Below, piece by piece: positions 52,863-62,508 of a DNA stretch of 64,000 bases (position 1 is its first letter; each line of letters starts with the position of its first letter). The notes under the pieces were generated by a model. That model saw nothing but the letters and a program-made list of their open reading frames with translations, was not told the DNA's origin and ran no database searches. The translations under genes were made by a program, and so were the position numbers. This stretch comes from Verrucomicrobiia bacterium (GTDB lineage: Bacteria; Verrucomicrobiota; Verrucomicrobiia; Verrucomicrobiales; DEV007): the NCBI GenBank assembly GCA_030425385.1, contig JAUIAH010000016.1, forward strand, positions 1 to 64,000, written 5' to 3'.

Positions 52863-55070
52863 GTGCCATCCCCCTCAAAGAGCATCGATACCCAAGAAAT
52901 CCTCGGTAGAGTCCTTGCCTTCAGCAAGTACCTGCGGTTGTCCTTCATCCTGCTACTTGCCGGACTTCTTTGTGGCGTCATCTATTACCTCTACAGCGAC
53001 GCCCTCTACTTCTCGCGTGGACTGATCAATGTGCGTGTCTATTCCTATGCGGTGGACTCACAAAGTGGCGAAGAAGGACGTCAACCTGTCGCCAAAGCCA
53101 AGCGTAGTCTTGCCGCACAGCTCCGTTCCAATCACCTTCTCAAGCTGGTTGCGATTCGCATGGGGCTAGCGGACGATTCTAACAGTGCGGCGGCCATTCG
53201 CGAGCGTCTGCTTCCCAAGGTGCAGGTGCGCTTTGAGGATAATGATCACCTCCAATTGGATGTCTATTCCTCCCTTCCTCACGTTGTCCGCGATTTCCCC
53301 GCTGCCCTTGTGGCGACCTATCAAGACACGCAAGCCGAGATGCGTCGCGAGTACCGCGAGCAGGCCGTTGCCAAGTACATGGAAGAGCTGGAGGGCATCA
53401 AGCGGAAGTTGGCCAATCGGATGCAGGCCAAGTCTGAGTTCGAAGAAGAGAATGCGCTCGTGGATGTCTTCGTTGCTCAGAAGCAGTTGAGCCAAGTCCC
53501 TGTCGAAACCGTCTGGATCCGGCACCGTCTCACCCAGATGGACGGGCTTCGGAAGACCCTCGCATCGAAGGAGACGGACCGTCTTGGCCAACTCACTCTG
53601 CTCTCTACCTTCGCCGAAGACATTCCCGACACCGTGGGACGTGTTGTTCGCCCTGAACGGGAAGGCGCAAGCCCGATCGCTGTCAAGGAAGCCACGGAGA
53701 ACATCTTCCAACCCTCACGGATCACCCTTCGCAGCGACTGGGAAAAGCTCGAACGCGAACGTCGCGTGGTGGAAGGACAACTCGCCGAACTGCGGCAAAC
53801 CTACGGACCTGCTCACGAAAAGATTCGTCAAGGTGAGGAAAGCTTGAGCAACCTCAACGCCAAGATCGACCTCGAACTCGAAGCCGCTCTCCAGCAATTT
53901 GATCGCGAATACGAGGCTTTGAAAGCACGCGAGGACGCGCTAGCGAAGCAACTCCCAAACTATCATGACATCACGCGGAAATATGAGCAGTTCCGCCTCG
54001 ACTACGAATTGCTCACCAAAGGCGAACTCGCCTGGGGGAAAGCGCATGAGGAGATTTCGAAACGCATCGCCGCCTTGGAATTTGGTGCCGACAAGGAACG
54101 TGTCGAGCTTCAATTGTTGAGTCCCACCAACCTGCGCGACGAGATTCCGGTATCGCCTAACAAAGTCAAACTCATTCTCATTTCGCTCATCGTCGGCATT
54201 GGTCTCGCCATCGCCGTTCCCATGGTTCTGCAGATGCTCGATACCACCGCGTCGCGCATCCAACAGATTGAGACGGCCACTGGGCTCACGGGGATTGGGG
54301 TGGTGCCGCTTTGCAAGCGGGAGAACCTTGAGAACGTGTCCCGCTCACCGAGCCTTGGAGCCAAAGTCCCTAACCAATTGCTAGAGAACTTCCGCATCAT
54401 CCGGAGCAACATTTGCCTGCATCCCGGAGTCAATGGTGAAAGCCAGGTCGTGATGATCACGAGCGCGCGCCCCTCAGAGGGGAAGACGACTCAGGCGGCG
54501 AACATTGCTTGGGCTTTCAATTCCATTGGCGAACGCACCCTGCTCGTCGATGCCGACCTTCGGCGTGGGCGTGTCCATGATGTCCTTGGGATTGAGAACG
54601 AGAAGGGCATGTCGAATCTCCTGATCGAGGACGCGAGCGAGGCGGATGTCATTCAGAAGTCTGTCCTCACCCATCTCGATGTCATTCCCCGCGGTGAGAT
54701 CATCGCCGGTTCGACTGAAGTGTTAGCGCAAAGACGATTTGAGGAACTCGTCCTCTCCTGGCGTCGGCGCTATGATCGGGTCATCATCGATACGCCTCCT
54801 GTCCTTGGCTTGAGTGAAACGGGAACCGTCCAGCGAGTGGCCGACGGCGTGACTCTCGTCATTCGCGCCGAAGCCACCCCCACTAAGGACATCCTTGATG
54901 CCATTACACTCTTGCAGAAGTCTGGCGCTCATTTCTTCGGATTCGTTCTGAATCGCATCGATCTGAACAAGATTGCCAACTACTACCAGTATCAGTATTA
55001 CTCAGCGGATTACTACGCTGACTTCGAGCCCGGAGATCCGCCGTCGAGTATCGCGGCGACAACCAAATAA
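52863..55070 (+). CDS. Wzc-like polysaccharide co-polymerase / tyrosine autokinase
   Basis: 735 residues. N-terminal membrane helix about 26-44, Wzz-type periplasmic domain with coiled coils to about 430, second helix about 436-456, then a cytoplasmic BY-kinase: Walker A SARPSEGKTT (534-543), Walker A' LVDADLRRG (561-569), Walker B VIIDTPPVLG (640-649). The C-terminus has a tyrosine cluster NYYQYQYYSADYY (about 706-718), the phosphorylation site in this family. It sets chain length and couples polymerisation to export. GTG start at 52863, 15 bp after the Wza-like gene. Confidence 0.95.
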   Translation: MPSPSKSIDTQEILGRVLAFSKYLRLSFILLLAGLLCGVIYYLYSDALYFSRGLINVRVYSYAVDSQSGEEGRQPVAKAKRSLAAQLRSNHLLKLVAIRMGLADDSNSAAAIRERLLPKVQVRFEDNDHLQLDVYSSLPHVVRDFPAALVATYQDTQAEMRREYREQAVAKYMEELEGIKRKLANRMQAKSEFEEENALVDVFVAQKQLSQVPVETVWIRHRLTQMDGLRKTLASKETDRLGQLTLLSTFAEDIPDTVGRVVRPEREGASPIAVKEATENIFQPSRITLRSDWEKLERERRVVEGQLAELRQTYGPAHEKIRQGEESLSNLNAKIDLELEAALQQFDREYEALKAREDALAKQLPNYHDITRKYEQFRLDYELLTKGELAWGKAHEEISKRIAALEFGADKERVELQLLSPTNLRDEIPVSPNKVKLILISLIVGIGLAIAVPMVLQMLDTTASRIQQIETATGLTGIGVVPLCKRENLENVSRSPSLGAKVPNQLLENFRIIRSNICLHPGVNGESQVVMITSARPSEGKTTQAANIAWAFNSIGERTLLVDADLRRGRVHDVLGIENEKGMSNLLIEDASEADVIQKSVLTHLDVIPRGEIIAGSTEVLAQRRFEELVLSWRRRYDRVIIDTPPVLGLSETGTVQRVADGVTLVIRAEATPTKDILDAITLLQKSGAHFFGFVLNRIDLNKIANYYQYQYYSADYYADFEPGDPPSSIAATTK

Positions 55071-55082
55071 CGTGTTTCCTTG

Positions 55083-56189
55083 ATGCCTTCCACTACTCGG
55101 CGCATTCTTCATGTCGTCGATTCGTTAGAGCCTGGAGGCATGGAGAATGGCGTCACCAATGTCGCCAACGCGCTTCATGGAGAAGCTTGGCACGTGCACG
55201 CGTGTTGCTTACGAGCCACTGGAGCCTTTGCGCAACGCCTGCCGGACCCTTCGCTTGTCCGGTGCCTTCACAAGAAACCAGGCCTATCCTTGACCTGCGC
55301 TCGGCAGCTTGCCCGCGTTCTCACCGAGTTGCAGCCGGCCGTGGTGCACACCCACAATCTGGGTCCTCTCATTTATACTGTCGCCGCGCGGAGACTCTCA
55401 AGGTGCCAGCCTGCAATCGTTCACGGAGAACACGCTGAGTTCCATGCGGGAGAATTGACGACGAAGCGGCTCGCGCTGCGTCGCTTCCTTTATCGGTCAT
55501 GCCATACGATTCACACGGTGTCCGATAGCCTCACTCAGCATCTGTCTGAGGTCGGCATGCCCATGGCTCGAGTCATCACGATCCGCAATGGGGTTGATAC
55601 TCAACGCTTCACTCCCAACGGAGAGGCAGCGACCCTCCCCTTTCCCTCCCAACGGATGGTCCTTGGGATCGTCGGCCGGTTTGGTGCCTTCAAAGGGCAT
55701 GACCGCCTCATCGACGCCTTCGCGATCCTCATGTCTGAGCATCCAGCGCTCCGGTTGCTTGTGGTGGGGGATCAAGGTCCTCGCAAAGATGCCATTCTCT
55801 CACAGATGTCGCAGATCGCCGAACCCGACCGCATCCACTGGGCCGGCTTTCAAGAAGATCCTGCTCCGTTCTATCGTGCTATGAATCTGTTAGTCATTCC
55901 CTCATCTAACGAGGGGCTTCCCAATGCTGCGTTGGAAGCCATGGCCTGCGGCACCCCCGTCCTTGCCAATGCTAGCTGTGGGTGCGGTGAAGCGCTCGGA
56001 TCGTCACCGGCGGGCACGCTGGTGGCGATGGACACGCCTGAGGAGATCGCCCGCGCGATTCAGACGCATTGCCACCGTGACGATCTCCAGGAACTGCCCG
56101 GGCAAGCGCTCGCGCACGTCCTTGAGCACTTTTCCATCTCCCAGATGATCGAGGGCTATCGAGCGCTCTACACCAGGGCCATGATGTAG
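55083..56189 (+). CDS. Glycosyltransferase family 4 protein
   Basis: 368 residues with a GT-B fold. N-terminal domain begins LHVVDSLEPGGMENGVTNVA, the C-terminal donor domain holds GIVGRFGAFKGHDRL, WAGFQEDPAPFYRAMN and EX7E-type EGLPNAALEAMACGTPVLAN. It is a retaining glycosyltransferase adding a sugar to a lipid-linked repeat unit. ATG 55083 follows an in-frame TTG. It is last in the plus-strand group; its 3' end overlaps the Wzy-like gene by 22 bp on the opposite strand. Confidence 0.93.
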   Translation: MPSTTRRILHVVDSLEPGGMENGVTNVANALHGEAWHVHACCLRATGAFAQRLPDPSLVRCLHKKPGLSLTCARQLARVLTELQPAVVHTHNLGPLIYTVAARRLSRCQPAIVHGEHAEFHAGELTTKRLALRRFLYRSCHTIHTVSDSLTQHLSEVGMPMARVITIRNGVDTQRFTPNGEAATLPFPSQRMVLGIVGRFGAFKGHDRLIDAFAILMSEHPALRLLVVGDQGPRKDAILSQMSQIAEPDRIHWAGFQEDPAPFYRAMNLLVIPSSNEGLPNAALEAMACGTPVLANASCGCGEALGSSPAGTLVAMDTPEEIARAIQTHCHRDDLQELPGQALAHVLEHFSISQMIEGYRALYTRAMM

Positions 56190-57490
56190 TCCCAGACTCC
56201 AAACGTCGCCAAGACAAGGGCGTAGGCGATTCCTGCATCAAGAAATCCAAAGCGCGCCCAGATCGGTCCTGGAACTGCCTCCGTCTCTGACTCTGACTCT
56301 TGAGCGCTCTCCACCGCACTATCGGGCGCTTCCAACATGGCAAACCGATAGGCCGCGGCGACTGCCGCCGCCATGAGGAAGAATTCCATGTGGTAGGAAC
56401 GATCGATCATCCACCCAGAAACGACATAACCTGCCAAGAGGACAAAGAGCATTCGCCGACACCGTTCCATCCGTTCGCTTTCGGCGCTGCGTTTGGCCAA
56501 ATGAAACAGCGCACGCGCGCAACACCACAAGATTCCCAGATAAAGGAACAACCCCGGATACCCCAAATCTGCAGCCACCCGCACATAACAACTATGCGTG
56601 GCTTTCGGATAAAGCTTCCCTTCGTATTCGATGTAAGCCTCGAATTCCTTCCACCCATCACCATACGGTTTGGATTCCGCGGCGTTCCGCGCAATTTCCC
56701 ATACCAACATCCTGCCCTGCACGCCTTCGTCGGAGCGGAGTGATTCCATTCCTTCCATTCTCGGCAGCATGGCCAGGATAGAGGTGGCGCAGATGGCTAC
56801 CAAAGCCACCAAGAATAATTGAAAGACTTTCGGTCGACCAATGGCCAAGGCAAATGTTAGTACAATGAGGCCAGCCACAAAGCTCCCTCGAGATTTGGTG
56901 AGATACACACCATAACTGACTATGACGATCGCCAAGATGACCGCGAGGCGTTTCATCCAAGGCGATTTCCAGAACCATGCAAGATACAAGAGAGGCAAGG
57001 CAAGAATGGACGAATGCCCAAGGGAATTGGGATTGTTGTGGATCCACGTTCCGAGAGCCAATCGTCCGCCGAATGTCTCGGTCATTTCCCGAGCACCCGT
57101 CACATCTATCCCGAATCGCGAGCCAACGCCGAAGAGCGCGATGACAACGAGTAAGATGGTCCAGCAGCACAGATAGCGCCATAGCCGCTCTTCGCTATCA
57201 ATCGCCATGCGTGTGACCATATAAAACACGACCAATGGCAACACGCCGCTCAGCGCTCCGAAGAACGCGGTCGCCGTGAAGACGATGTAGGCCGCGTAGC
57301 TCACGACCAACCAATCAATGGGCGATGCCAAGAAATCACGCCACGAGAATGACTGGCGCTTCACCACCATGGCCAAGACCGCAAACAACGCTACCGGTTG
57401 CATGAGATTGGCGCCTGCCAGTCCAGGCACCCAATCCTGAGGACGGATGAAATAGATGATCAAAACGAGGAGTGCGGAAACGAAGTCCAT
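56168..57490 (-). CDS. O-antigen polymerase/ligase-like membrane protein
   Basis: 440 residues with about 10-12 membrane helices and a large periplasmic loop (about 265-320, from SLRSDEGVQGRMLVWEIARN). The Wzy_C-like loop and LTKSRGSFVAGLIVL match O-antigen ligase/polymerase family proteins. It would polymerise the repeat units in the periplasm. An Asp/Glu-rich tail precedes the final helix. It starts 5 bp after the sugar-transferase gene stops and faces the last plus-strand glycosyltransferase tail to tail. Confidence 0.85.
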   Translation of the reverse strand: MDFVSALLVLIIYFIRPQDWVPGLAGANLMQPVALFAVLAMVVKRQSFSWRDFLASPIDWLVVSYAAYIVFTATAFFGALSGVLPLVVFYMVTRMAIDSEERLWRYLCCWTILLVVIALFGVGSRFGIDVTGAREMTETFGGRLALGTWIHNNPNSLGHSSILALPLLYLAWFWKSPWMKRLAVILAIVIVSYGVYLTKSRGSFVAGLIVLTFALAIGRPKVFQLFLVALVAICATSILAMLPRMEGMESLRSDEGVQGRMLVWEIARNAAESKPYGDGWKEFEAYIEYEGKLYPKATHSCYVRVAADLGYPGLFLYLGILWCCARALFHLAKRSAESERMERCRRMLFVLLAGYVVSGWMIDRSYHMEFFLMAAAVAAAYRFAMLEAPDSAVESAQESESETEAVPGPIWARFGFLDAGIAYALVLATFGVWDYIMALV

Positions 57491-57495
57491 GCCCG

Positions 57496-58986
57496 TTACG
57501 AGACGCTCACGGGTTTGCCCAAGTCGCGAGCGCCAGAGCGGAGACGCTTCCGACTCGGAACCTGGAAGGGTTCGGCTAAGAGGCGACTGAATTCGCCTAA
57601 CTGTTTGCCAGGTCCTTTCGCGGCTCCTCCCAGAAACACAATCCGAATCGTGTCCAATAGGATAAAGAAATCCAAGAACACGCTCATGTGCTTCATGTAA
57701 TAGAGATCGTATTCGAGTTTCCGTTTGGCATCATCCACAGAAGCCCCATAGGGAAAGTTTACCTGTGCCCATCCTGTCAATCCTGGTTGCACCATCAGGC
57801 GCTCCGAAAACAGGGGGATGTCGTCGGCAATTTGTTGGATGATCTCGGCCCGTTCAGGTCGTGGCCCGACAAAAGACATTTGGCCGCATAGCACGAGCCA
57901 CAGTTGTGGGATCTCATCAATACGAAACTTGCGAAAGAACCCGCCCACGGGAGTCAATCGGTGATCGCCTTTCCGTGCGGCCCATTGTGGGCCATCGGCT
58001 TCGGCGTCTTCGCGCATGGTGCGCAGTTTGATCACCTCGATTGGTTTTCCAAAGCGACCACAGCGCTGTTGCCGATAGAATACCTTGCCAGGGGACGTGC
58101 ATTTCACTGCCAGGACCGCGAGGAGAAATGGCAGAGCCAAGGCGAGGAGACAGAGGATGGACACACCCACATCAAAGACGCGCTTCACTTTATGCACATA
58201 AAACACGCGCGTCTGTCCAGAAGCGCGCAATAACCATTCGGCTGATGCGAGCTTCAGGGGGATGGCTTGAAAGAATTCCTCGCACAGATCCGTCAGCGAT
58301 AGGACGGCCACCCCGCGATAGCGTAGTTCGCGGACGGTTCGCGCCAGATCCCCATCTCCCAGAAGCTCCGATGGACACAGGAGAGTGTCCACTTGATCCC
58401 GCTCGACGATCCGAAAGACATCTTCAAAGCTTCCCAGACAATGCCCGGCGCGTGATCGATACCCGCCCACTTCAATCACGCCTACGAGTTCCGTGTGGGT
58501 TTGCTGCACTTTCTCGAACAACTCAGCCTCACGTTCGTGAAAGGGGCGGCCTACCAGAACGGCCAGTCGCTCGCGGTAGTCTAAACTCTTCCGCCAGAGG
58601 GCCACGTGGTGCAACACCAGCCCGATCGTGACTATAGGAACGGAGAGCGCCATGACGCCTCGTCCCACGCGTCCGTCGAAATCAATCGATCCGTAGGCCA
58701 GGATTGCCAGATAGCCCAAACCCACGCCAGCACCCACCGCAATCATCCGTTGGAAGAGATCTCGCCGCGTCTGGAAGAGGGAATAGAGTCCCACGATATA
58801 ACCCAAGGCGGCAAAGACCAGCGATCCCACCACTGAGGCTGGTAGATAACCGACTCCGGCGAGAGGGGACCATAGGCCGAATCGGAGCATCGCTGCCACT
58901 TGGAAACCAAGCACAATGAGGCAGAAGTCCAGGAGAAGATGCCTGGAGACATGAGCCCAATGCTTGGATCCTATTGAACGATTCAC
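57496..58986 (-). CDS. Undecaprenyl-phosphate sugar phosphotransferase (WcaJ/WbaP type)
   Basis: 496 residues. Four N-terminal helices (about 15-120), a Rossmann-like CoA-binding-type region (RLAVLVGRPFHEREAE ...), and a C-terminal bacterial sugar transferase domain: KRVFDVGVSI, FYRQQRCGRFGKPIEVIKLRTM, FRKFRIDEIPQLW, SFVGPRPE and QPGLTGWAQVN-F-YG. It starts repeat-unit assembly by moving a hexose-1-phosphate to undecaprenyl phosphate. It is the first gene of a pair with the polymerase-like gene and follows a ~70-bp AT-rich gap after the glycosyltransferase gene. Confidence 0.95.
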   Translation of the reverse strand: MNRSIGSKHWAHVSRHLLLDFCLIVLGFQVAAMLRFGLWSPLAGVGYLPASVVGSLVFAALGYIVGLYSLFQTRRDLFQRMIAVGAGVGLGYLAILAYGSIDFDGRVGRGVMALSVPIVTIGLVLHHVALWRKSLDYRERLAVLVGRPFHEREAELFEKVQQTHTELVGVIEVGGYRSRAGHCLGSFEDVFRIVERDQVDTLLCPSELLGDGDLARTVRELRYRGVAVLSLTDLCEEFFQAIPLKLASAEWLLRASGQTRVFYVHKVKRVFDVGVSILCLLALALPFLLAVLAVKCTSPGKVFYRQQRCGRFGKPIEVIKLRTMREDAEADGPQWAARKGDHRLTPVGGFFRKFRIDEIPQLWLVLCGQMSFVGPRPERAEIIQQIADDIPLFSERLMVQPGLTGWAQVNFPYGASVDDAKRKLEYDLYYMKHMSVFLDFFILLDTIRIVFLGGAAKGPGKQLGEFSRLLAEPFQVPSRKRLRSGARDLGKPVSVS

Positions 58987-59056
58987 TAATTATCATCATA
59001 ACGGTAATTCGGCGACGTTCCGGTAAATTCGTGAAACAATTGAATTGTGCGGAATG

Positions 59057-60193
59057 CTAAGTATATTTCCGATCTTCCAGCGTCTCTTGTAACAATTCTG
59101 CGTATTCATTTGTGCAACGAGTCCACGAAAAGTCACCGAAAGCGCTGGTGGAGGGCGTGGCTTGAAGGAAATCGGCAATGGCCTCTCGTATGTCTGCGAG
59201 CGTGCGACTCACCAAGCGACCGCGCTCAGGCCGATCAACCAGTTCGTGGATGCCACCCACGTCGGTCGCCACCACCGGCAATCCACTAGCCATCGCCTCG
59301 ATCACGACATTGGGCAGTCCCTCATTGTGGCTGGTCAGGCACAGGAGATTGGCCGCGTTCATCCAGCGTGCGATCGCGTCGGATGGCTGTGATCCTAGGA
59401 ATCGCACGCGCGTCGCCATCCCCAGATCCTGAGCCTGCCGTTTGAGGGCACCTTCAAGAGGTCCCGCGCCGATCATTACCAGCTCCGCCGACATCCCGGA
59501 CACGGCATCCAGGAGGAGCGTCGGATCCTTCACCGGGAGAAGATTTCCCACAAACAGCACGACCGATGCCTTTGGATCCACGCCCAATTGCCGCCGGACC
59601 TCTAATCGATCGCGAGGATGGAACGAGTCGGTGTCCGTCCCGTTCCAAATCGTGCGGATGCAGGAGGCATCACATCCCGCATCGACTAACAAGCGCCGCA
59701 AACTCTCGCTACGAGTGATTGTGGCTACGGAGCCCTCCACGGCTTCGACCACTTTGGCGCGCCTGCCCCGCATCGTGAGATACACGTGCACATCCGTTCC
59801 TTGAGCAATCGTCACCACAGGAAGATTCATCTCCGCGGCTACTTGGGAGACTGCCCAACCATCGGGATAGAGCCAGGATGCTAACACAAACTCGAATTTG
59901 TAATCCGCATGCAGGCGCATCATTGCCTTGCGGAGAGTTCGGTGCATCAGGTGATGATTGGCCAAGCTGCCGATCTTGGGCAGGTAAGGCACCGGAAGAT
60001 ACTCAGGCCTGCACCAGGCTTCCGCATCGCGGCTCTGCCAATGCTGCTTCTGCCAGGGCAGACAGGGGCGCGGTACGAGGGCCCGAAACGTGAAACGATC
60101 AGCAAGTAGCCCTAACACCGTTGCATTATCGAGTCCCCGATAGTCCTCCACGGCATCAGGGAACAGGTTTGAAACGAACAAACCCTTTGTCAT
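59057..60193 (-). CDS. Glycosyltransferase family 4 protein
   Basis: 378 residues. Begins KGLFVSNLFPDAVEDYRG and holds the GT-B donor domain VVLFVGNLLPVKDPTLLLDA, VRFLGSQPSDAIARWMNAA and HNEGLPNVVIEAMASGLPVVATDVGG. The ATG at 60193 overlaps the methyltransferase stop (ATGA). Open frame to 60319 is inside that gene. Probably adds a sugar to the repeat unit. Confidence 0.92.
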   Translation of the reverse strand: MTKGLFVSNLFPDAVEDYRGLDNATVLGLLADRFTFRALVPRPCLPWQKQHWQSRDAEAWCRPEYLPVPYLPKIGSLANHHLMHRTLRKAMMRLHADYKFEFVLASWLYPDGWAVSQVAAEMNLPVVTIAQGTDVHVYLTMRGRRAKVVEAVEGSVATITRSESLRRLLVDAGCDASCIRTIWNGTDTDSFHPRDRLEVRRQLGVDPKASVVLFVGNLLPVKDPTLLLDAVSGMSAELVMIGAGPLEGALKRQAQDLGMATRVRFLGSQPSDAIARWMNAANLLCLTSHNEGLPNVVIEAMASGLPVVATDVGGIHELVDRPERGRLVSRTLADIREAIADFLQATPSTSAFGDFSWTRCTNEYAELLQETLEDRKYT

Positions 60194-61026
60194 GGATGGT
60201 CTCCACGCGTCGCGACCATGGAGACGCTTTGGAAGAGGCGATCGCTCACAGCCTTCCGCAGGCGACGAGGTAGCATTCCCACCGCGCGTTCCACTCCCTC
60301 GTGGGCGGCATTGGCCCATCGGCTTTCAAGCGCTGTGCCGCGACGCAGCGCCGTGCATCTGGCGAATCCGTGCCTTTCTAACAGTATTCGCATCTCTCGA
60401 AAGGTCCACTCCTGGAAGTGGAAACACTCTAACGTGTCTCCAAAGAATCGAGAAACGTCATGGGGCCCCGAGTAACGATGCGGCGTGTCGAACACGTAGA
60501 CGCCGCCGGGACGCAGCAATCGGGCCGCCATCTCCATGTGCGCATCCACGTCCTCGGGATGCAGGTGCTCTAGAAATTGATAGCTGAAGGCCACATCCAC
60601 ACTATTTGGTTCCAGATCGAGCGAGTAGCCATCATAGACCACCAGATCAAAGTTGGCCGGAGCGGTGTCGTCTTGGGCGCGTTGATCGGAAATGTCCGCC
60701 GCGACCACCGTGCGCACGCGTTTAGCCACTTCGTAAGCCAGGCGGCAATCGCCTGGCGCAAACTCCAGGAAGCGCGTCTCCGGCGTGAGCACGTGTTCTA
60801 ACAAACGCATGCGTACCGCGACCGAACGGCGGCTGGCTTCTGGAGTGTCTCTCCGTGTCAACCGCGGATGATGCGGGACACGTTCGAAGAGTTCTTGATA
60901 GAGCACGCCATAAAGCGCGGTCCGCTCGGCACGGGTGGAGGCGCGCAGACGGGCTGCAAGCTCGCGTTCCACCTCAAAGTGCTCACGAAGTTGTTCCCGG
61001 CTGCGAGTGGCGTGCATAGCGTCCAT
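60190..61026 (-). CDS. SAM-dependent methyltransferase, class I
   Basis: 278 residues. Motif I FLEFAPGDCRLAYEVA (86-101) and the later DVAFSYQFLEHLHPEDVD and LRPGGVYVFDTPHRY place it in the Methyltransf_11/25 group. The N-terminal ~80 residues are helical. Likely methylates a sugar of the repeat unit. The start codon at 61026 lies 17 bp after the flippase stop; the stop overlaps the next glycosyltransferase start. Confidence 0.88.
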   Translation of the reverse strand: MDAMHATRSREQLREHFEVERELAARLRASTRAERTALYGVLYQELFERVPHHPRLTRRDTPEASRRSVAVRMRLLEHVLTPETRFLEFAPGDCRLAYEVAKRVRTVVAADISDQRAQDDTAPANFDLVVYDGYSLDLEPNSVDVAFSYQFLEHLHPEDVDAHMEMAARLLRPGGVYVFDTPHRYSGPHDVSRFFGDTLECFHFQEWTFREMRILLERHGFARCTALRRGTALESRWANAAHEGVERAVGMLPRRLRKAVSDRLFQSVSMVATRGDHP

Positions 61027-61043
61027 TCACCCCACAGCGCCAT

Positions 61044-62507
61044 TCAAACCCTGTCAACCTGCTTCCACGATCGCCCCAGCATCGTCACCAACCCTACCAC
61101 CCCCACCAAACCCATGCCGAGCACCCACACAGCACCGTAGTCAGGGCGGATTTGGTCGCGCACCAGCCGCCAATAGAGCAGCCCTGGAAGGAGAACCATA
61201 CTCGTGCTTCGAATCAAGGCCCACAGGTACGTCCGGACGCTTCCTCCCACGACGCGCACCACCAGTATCGGAAAGACGCCGCCATAGATCAGGGTCAGAT
61301 CAATGACGGTGGCCCAGACCACACCCATCAGCCCGAACCACCACCCGAGCAGGATACTCAACGAGAGATTCACCCCGCTCCCCCACCAAGCCGCGCGCCC
61401 CAAGGCTCCGTGCTCGCCGACCGCGAACATCATGCCAAAGGCCGGATACTGCATCAGAAACAGGACATAAGGGATTACCAAGAGCTCCAAGACATGCCCA
61501 GCCTGGGCGAATCCTGGGCCCATCCATCTTTCCATGAATGCCGGCCCTAGCATCCCCATGCCCAATCCTAACAACGTGGCAAACGGCGCACTCCAGCCAA
61601 GCGCGCGAAAGAGATCCGAGCGCACTTTGGCCCGTCCATCTGCGGCCTCCGTCCGACTGAAGGATGCTAGGAAGGGGCCTCCAAATAACGCATTCACCAA
61701 GTCTCTGGCAATGCCCAGAAATCGGGTTCCAACCACCAACTGGGGCACAGCGATGGACCCCGCGAGCGCTCCCACCACAAAGGGATCAATCTTATCTTTC
61801 AAATTGATCCCCAATCGCGCGACGAAAGTCTTCATCGAGTAGGCCCAGAGTTCCCGCTGCAAGGGCCTGGTCCATTGCCCTCTCGGCACCGTCTTCCGAT
61901 GCGCCCAAGCATGGACCGCAACTTGTTGCAGCACATCACAACTGCCTAACACCCATGCTAATCCGACCAAGCCCCAGCCCTGGTGCAAGCACCACAGAGT
62001 GAGCGCTGCTTGCGCTGCCGTTCGTACGACTGATACCCACACGATGGGGGCGTAGTCGACCCGGCTCTTCAGCAGCACCGGTCCCATCATCAGCCAGAAA
62101 CGCACCGCTACCCCTGTACCACAAACGCCTAACACCATCCATACCTGACTTCGCAGGGTGAGATCGCTGACAAATAGTGAGGCCCCCAATAGGCCTAACA
62201 TCGTCAAGAACACGGAGAGCACCGCTATCCTGCGGAAGATCCGTTGGCAGGTGACGACCACATCGCCAAAGCGCGTCTCTTCAGTAGACTTCCCCATTTC
62301 TCGCGCGAGGTAGCGCACGCCAGCCAGCCCCATGCCGGCGTCGAGAAACGTATAGTAGGAGAAGAAGGCCATCACTAACAGCCACACCCCATAGAGATGC
62401 TCTCCCAATCCCGAAGCCAGGGCAGGCGTGACAAAGAAGACCGCCGCGAATTTCACCACGTGGTCGAGCACGTTCAGAAGGGAACTCTTGGCAAGCCGGC
62501 GATTCAT
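61044..62507 (-). CDS. Polysaccharide flippase (Wzx-like)
   Basis: 487 residues with about 12-14 membrane helices and the MATE/polysaccharide-flippase pattern: N-terminal RLAKSSLLNVLDHVVKFAAVF, GLGEHLYGVWLLVMAFFSYYTFLDAGMGLAGVRYLARE and MGPVLLKSRVDYAPI. It would flip lipid-linked repeat units across the inner membrane. Start ATG 62507; 1 bp separates it from the stop of the upstream glycosyltransferase gene. Confidence 0.92.
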   Translation of the reverse strand: MNRRLAKSSLLNVLDHVVKFAAVFFVTPALASGLGEHLYGVWLLVMAFFSYYTFLDAGMGLAGVRYLAREMGKSTEETRFGDVVVTCQRIFRRIAVLSVFLTMLGLLGASLFVSDLTLRSQVWMVLGVCGTGVAVRFWLMMGPVLLKSRVDYAPIVWVSVVRTAAQAALTLWCLHQGWGLVGLAWVLGSCDVLQQVAVHAWAHRKTVPRGQWTRPLQRELWAYSMKTFVARLGINLKDKIDPFVVGALAGSIAVPQLVVGTRFLGIARDLVNALFGGPFLASFSRTEAADGRAKVRSDLFRALGWSAPFATLLGLGMGMLGPAFMERWMGPGFAQAGHVLELLVIPYVLFLMQYPAFGMMFAVGEHGALGRAAWWGSGVNLSLSILLGWWFGLMGVVWATVIDLTLIYGGVFPILVVRVVGGSVRTYLWALIRSTSMVLLPGLLYWRLVRDQIRPDYGAVWVLGMGLVGVVGLVTMLGRSWKQVDRV

Positions 62508-62508
62508 C

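Noticed and set aside
58987-59056. Promoter for the sugar phosphotransferase gene (TATGAT near 58996 on the minus strand)
   Set aside because: No acceptable -35 at 16-18 bp; AT-rich gap noted but not called.
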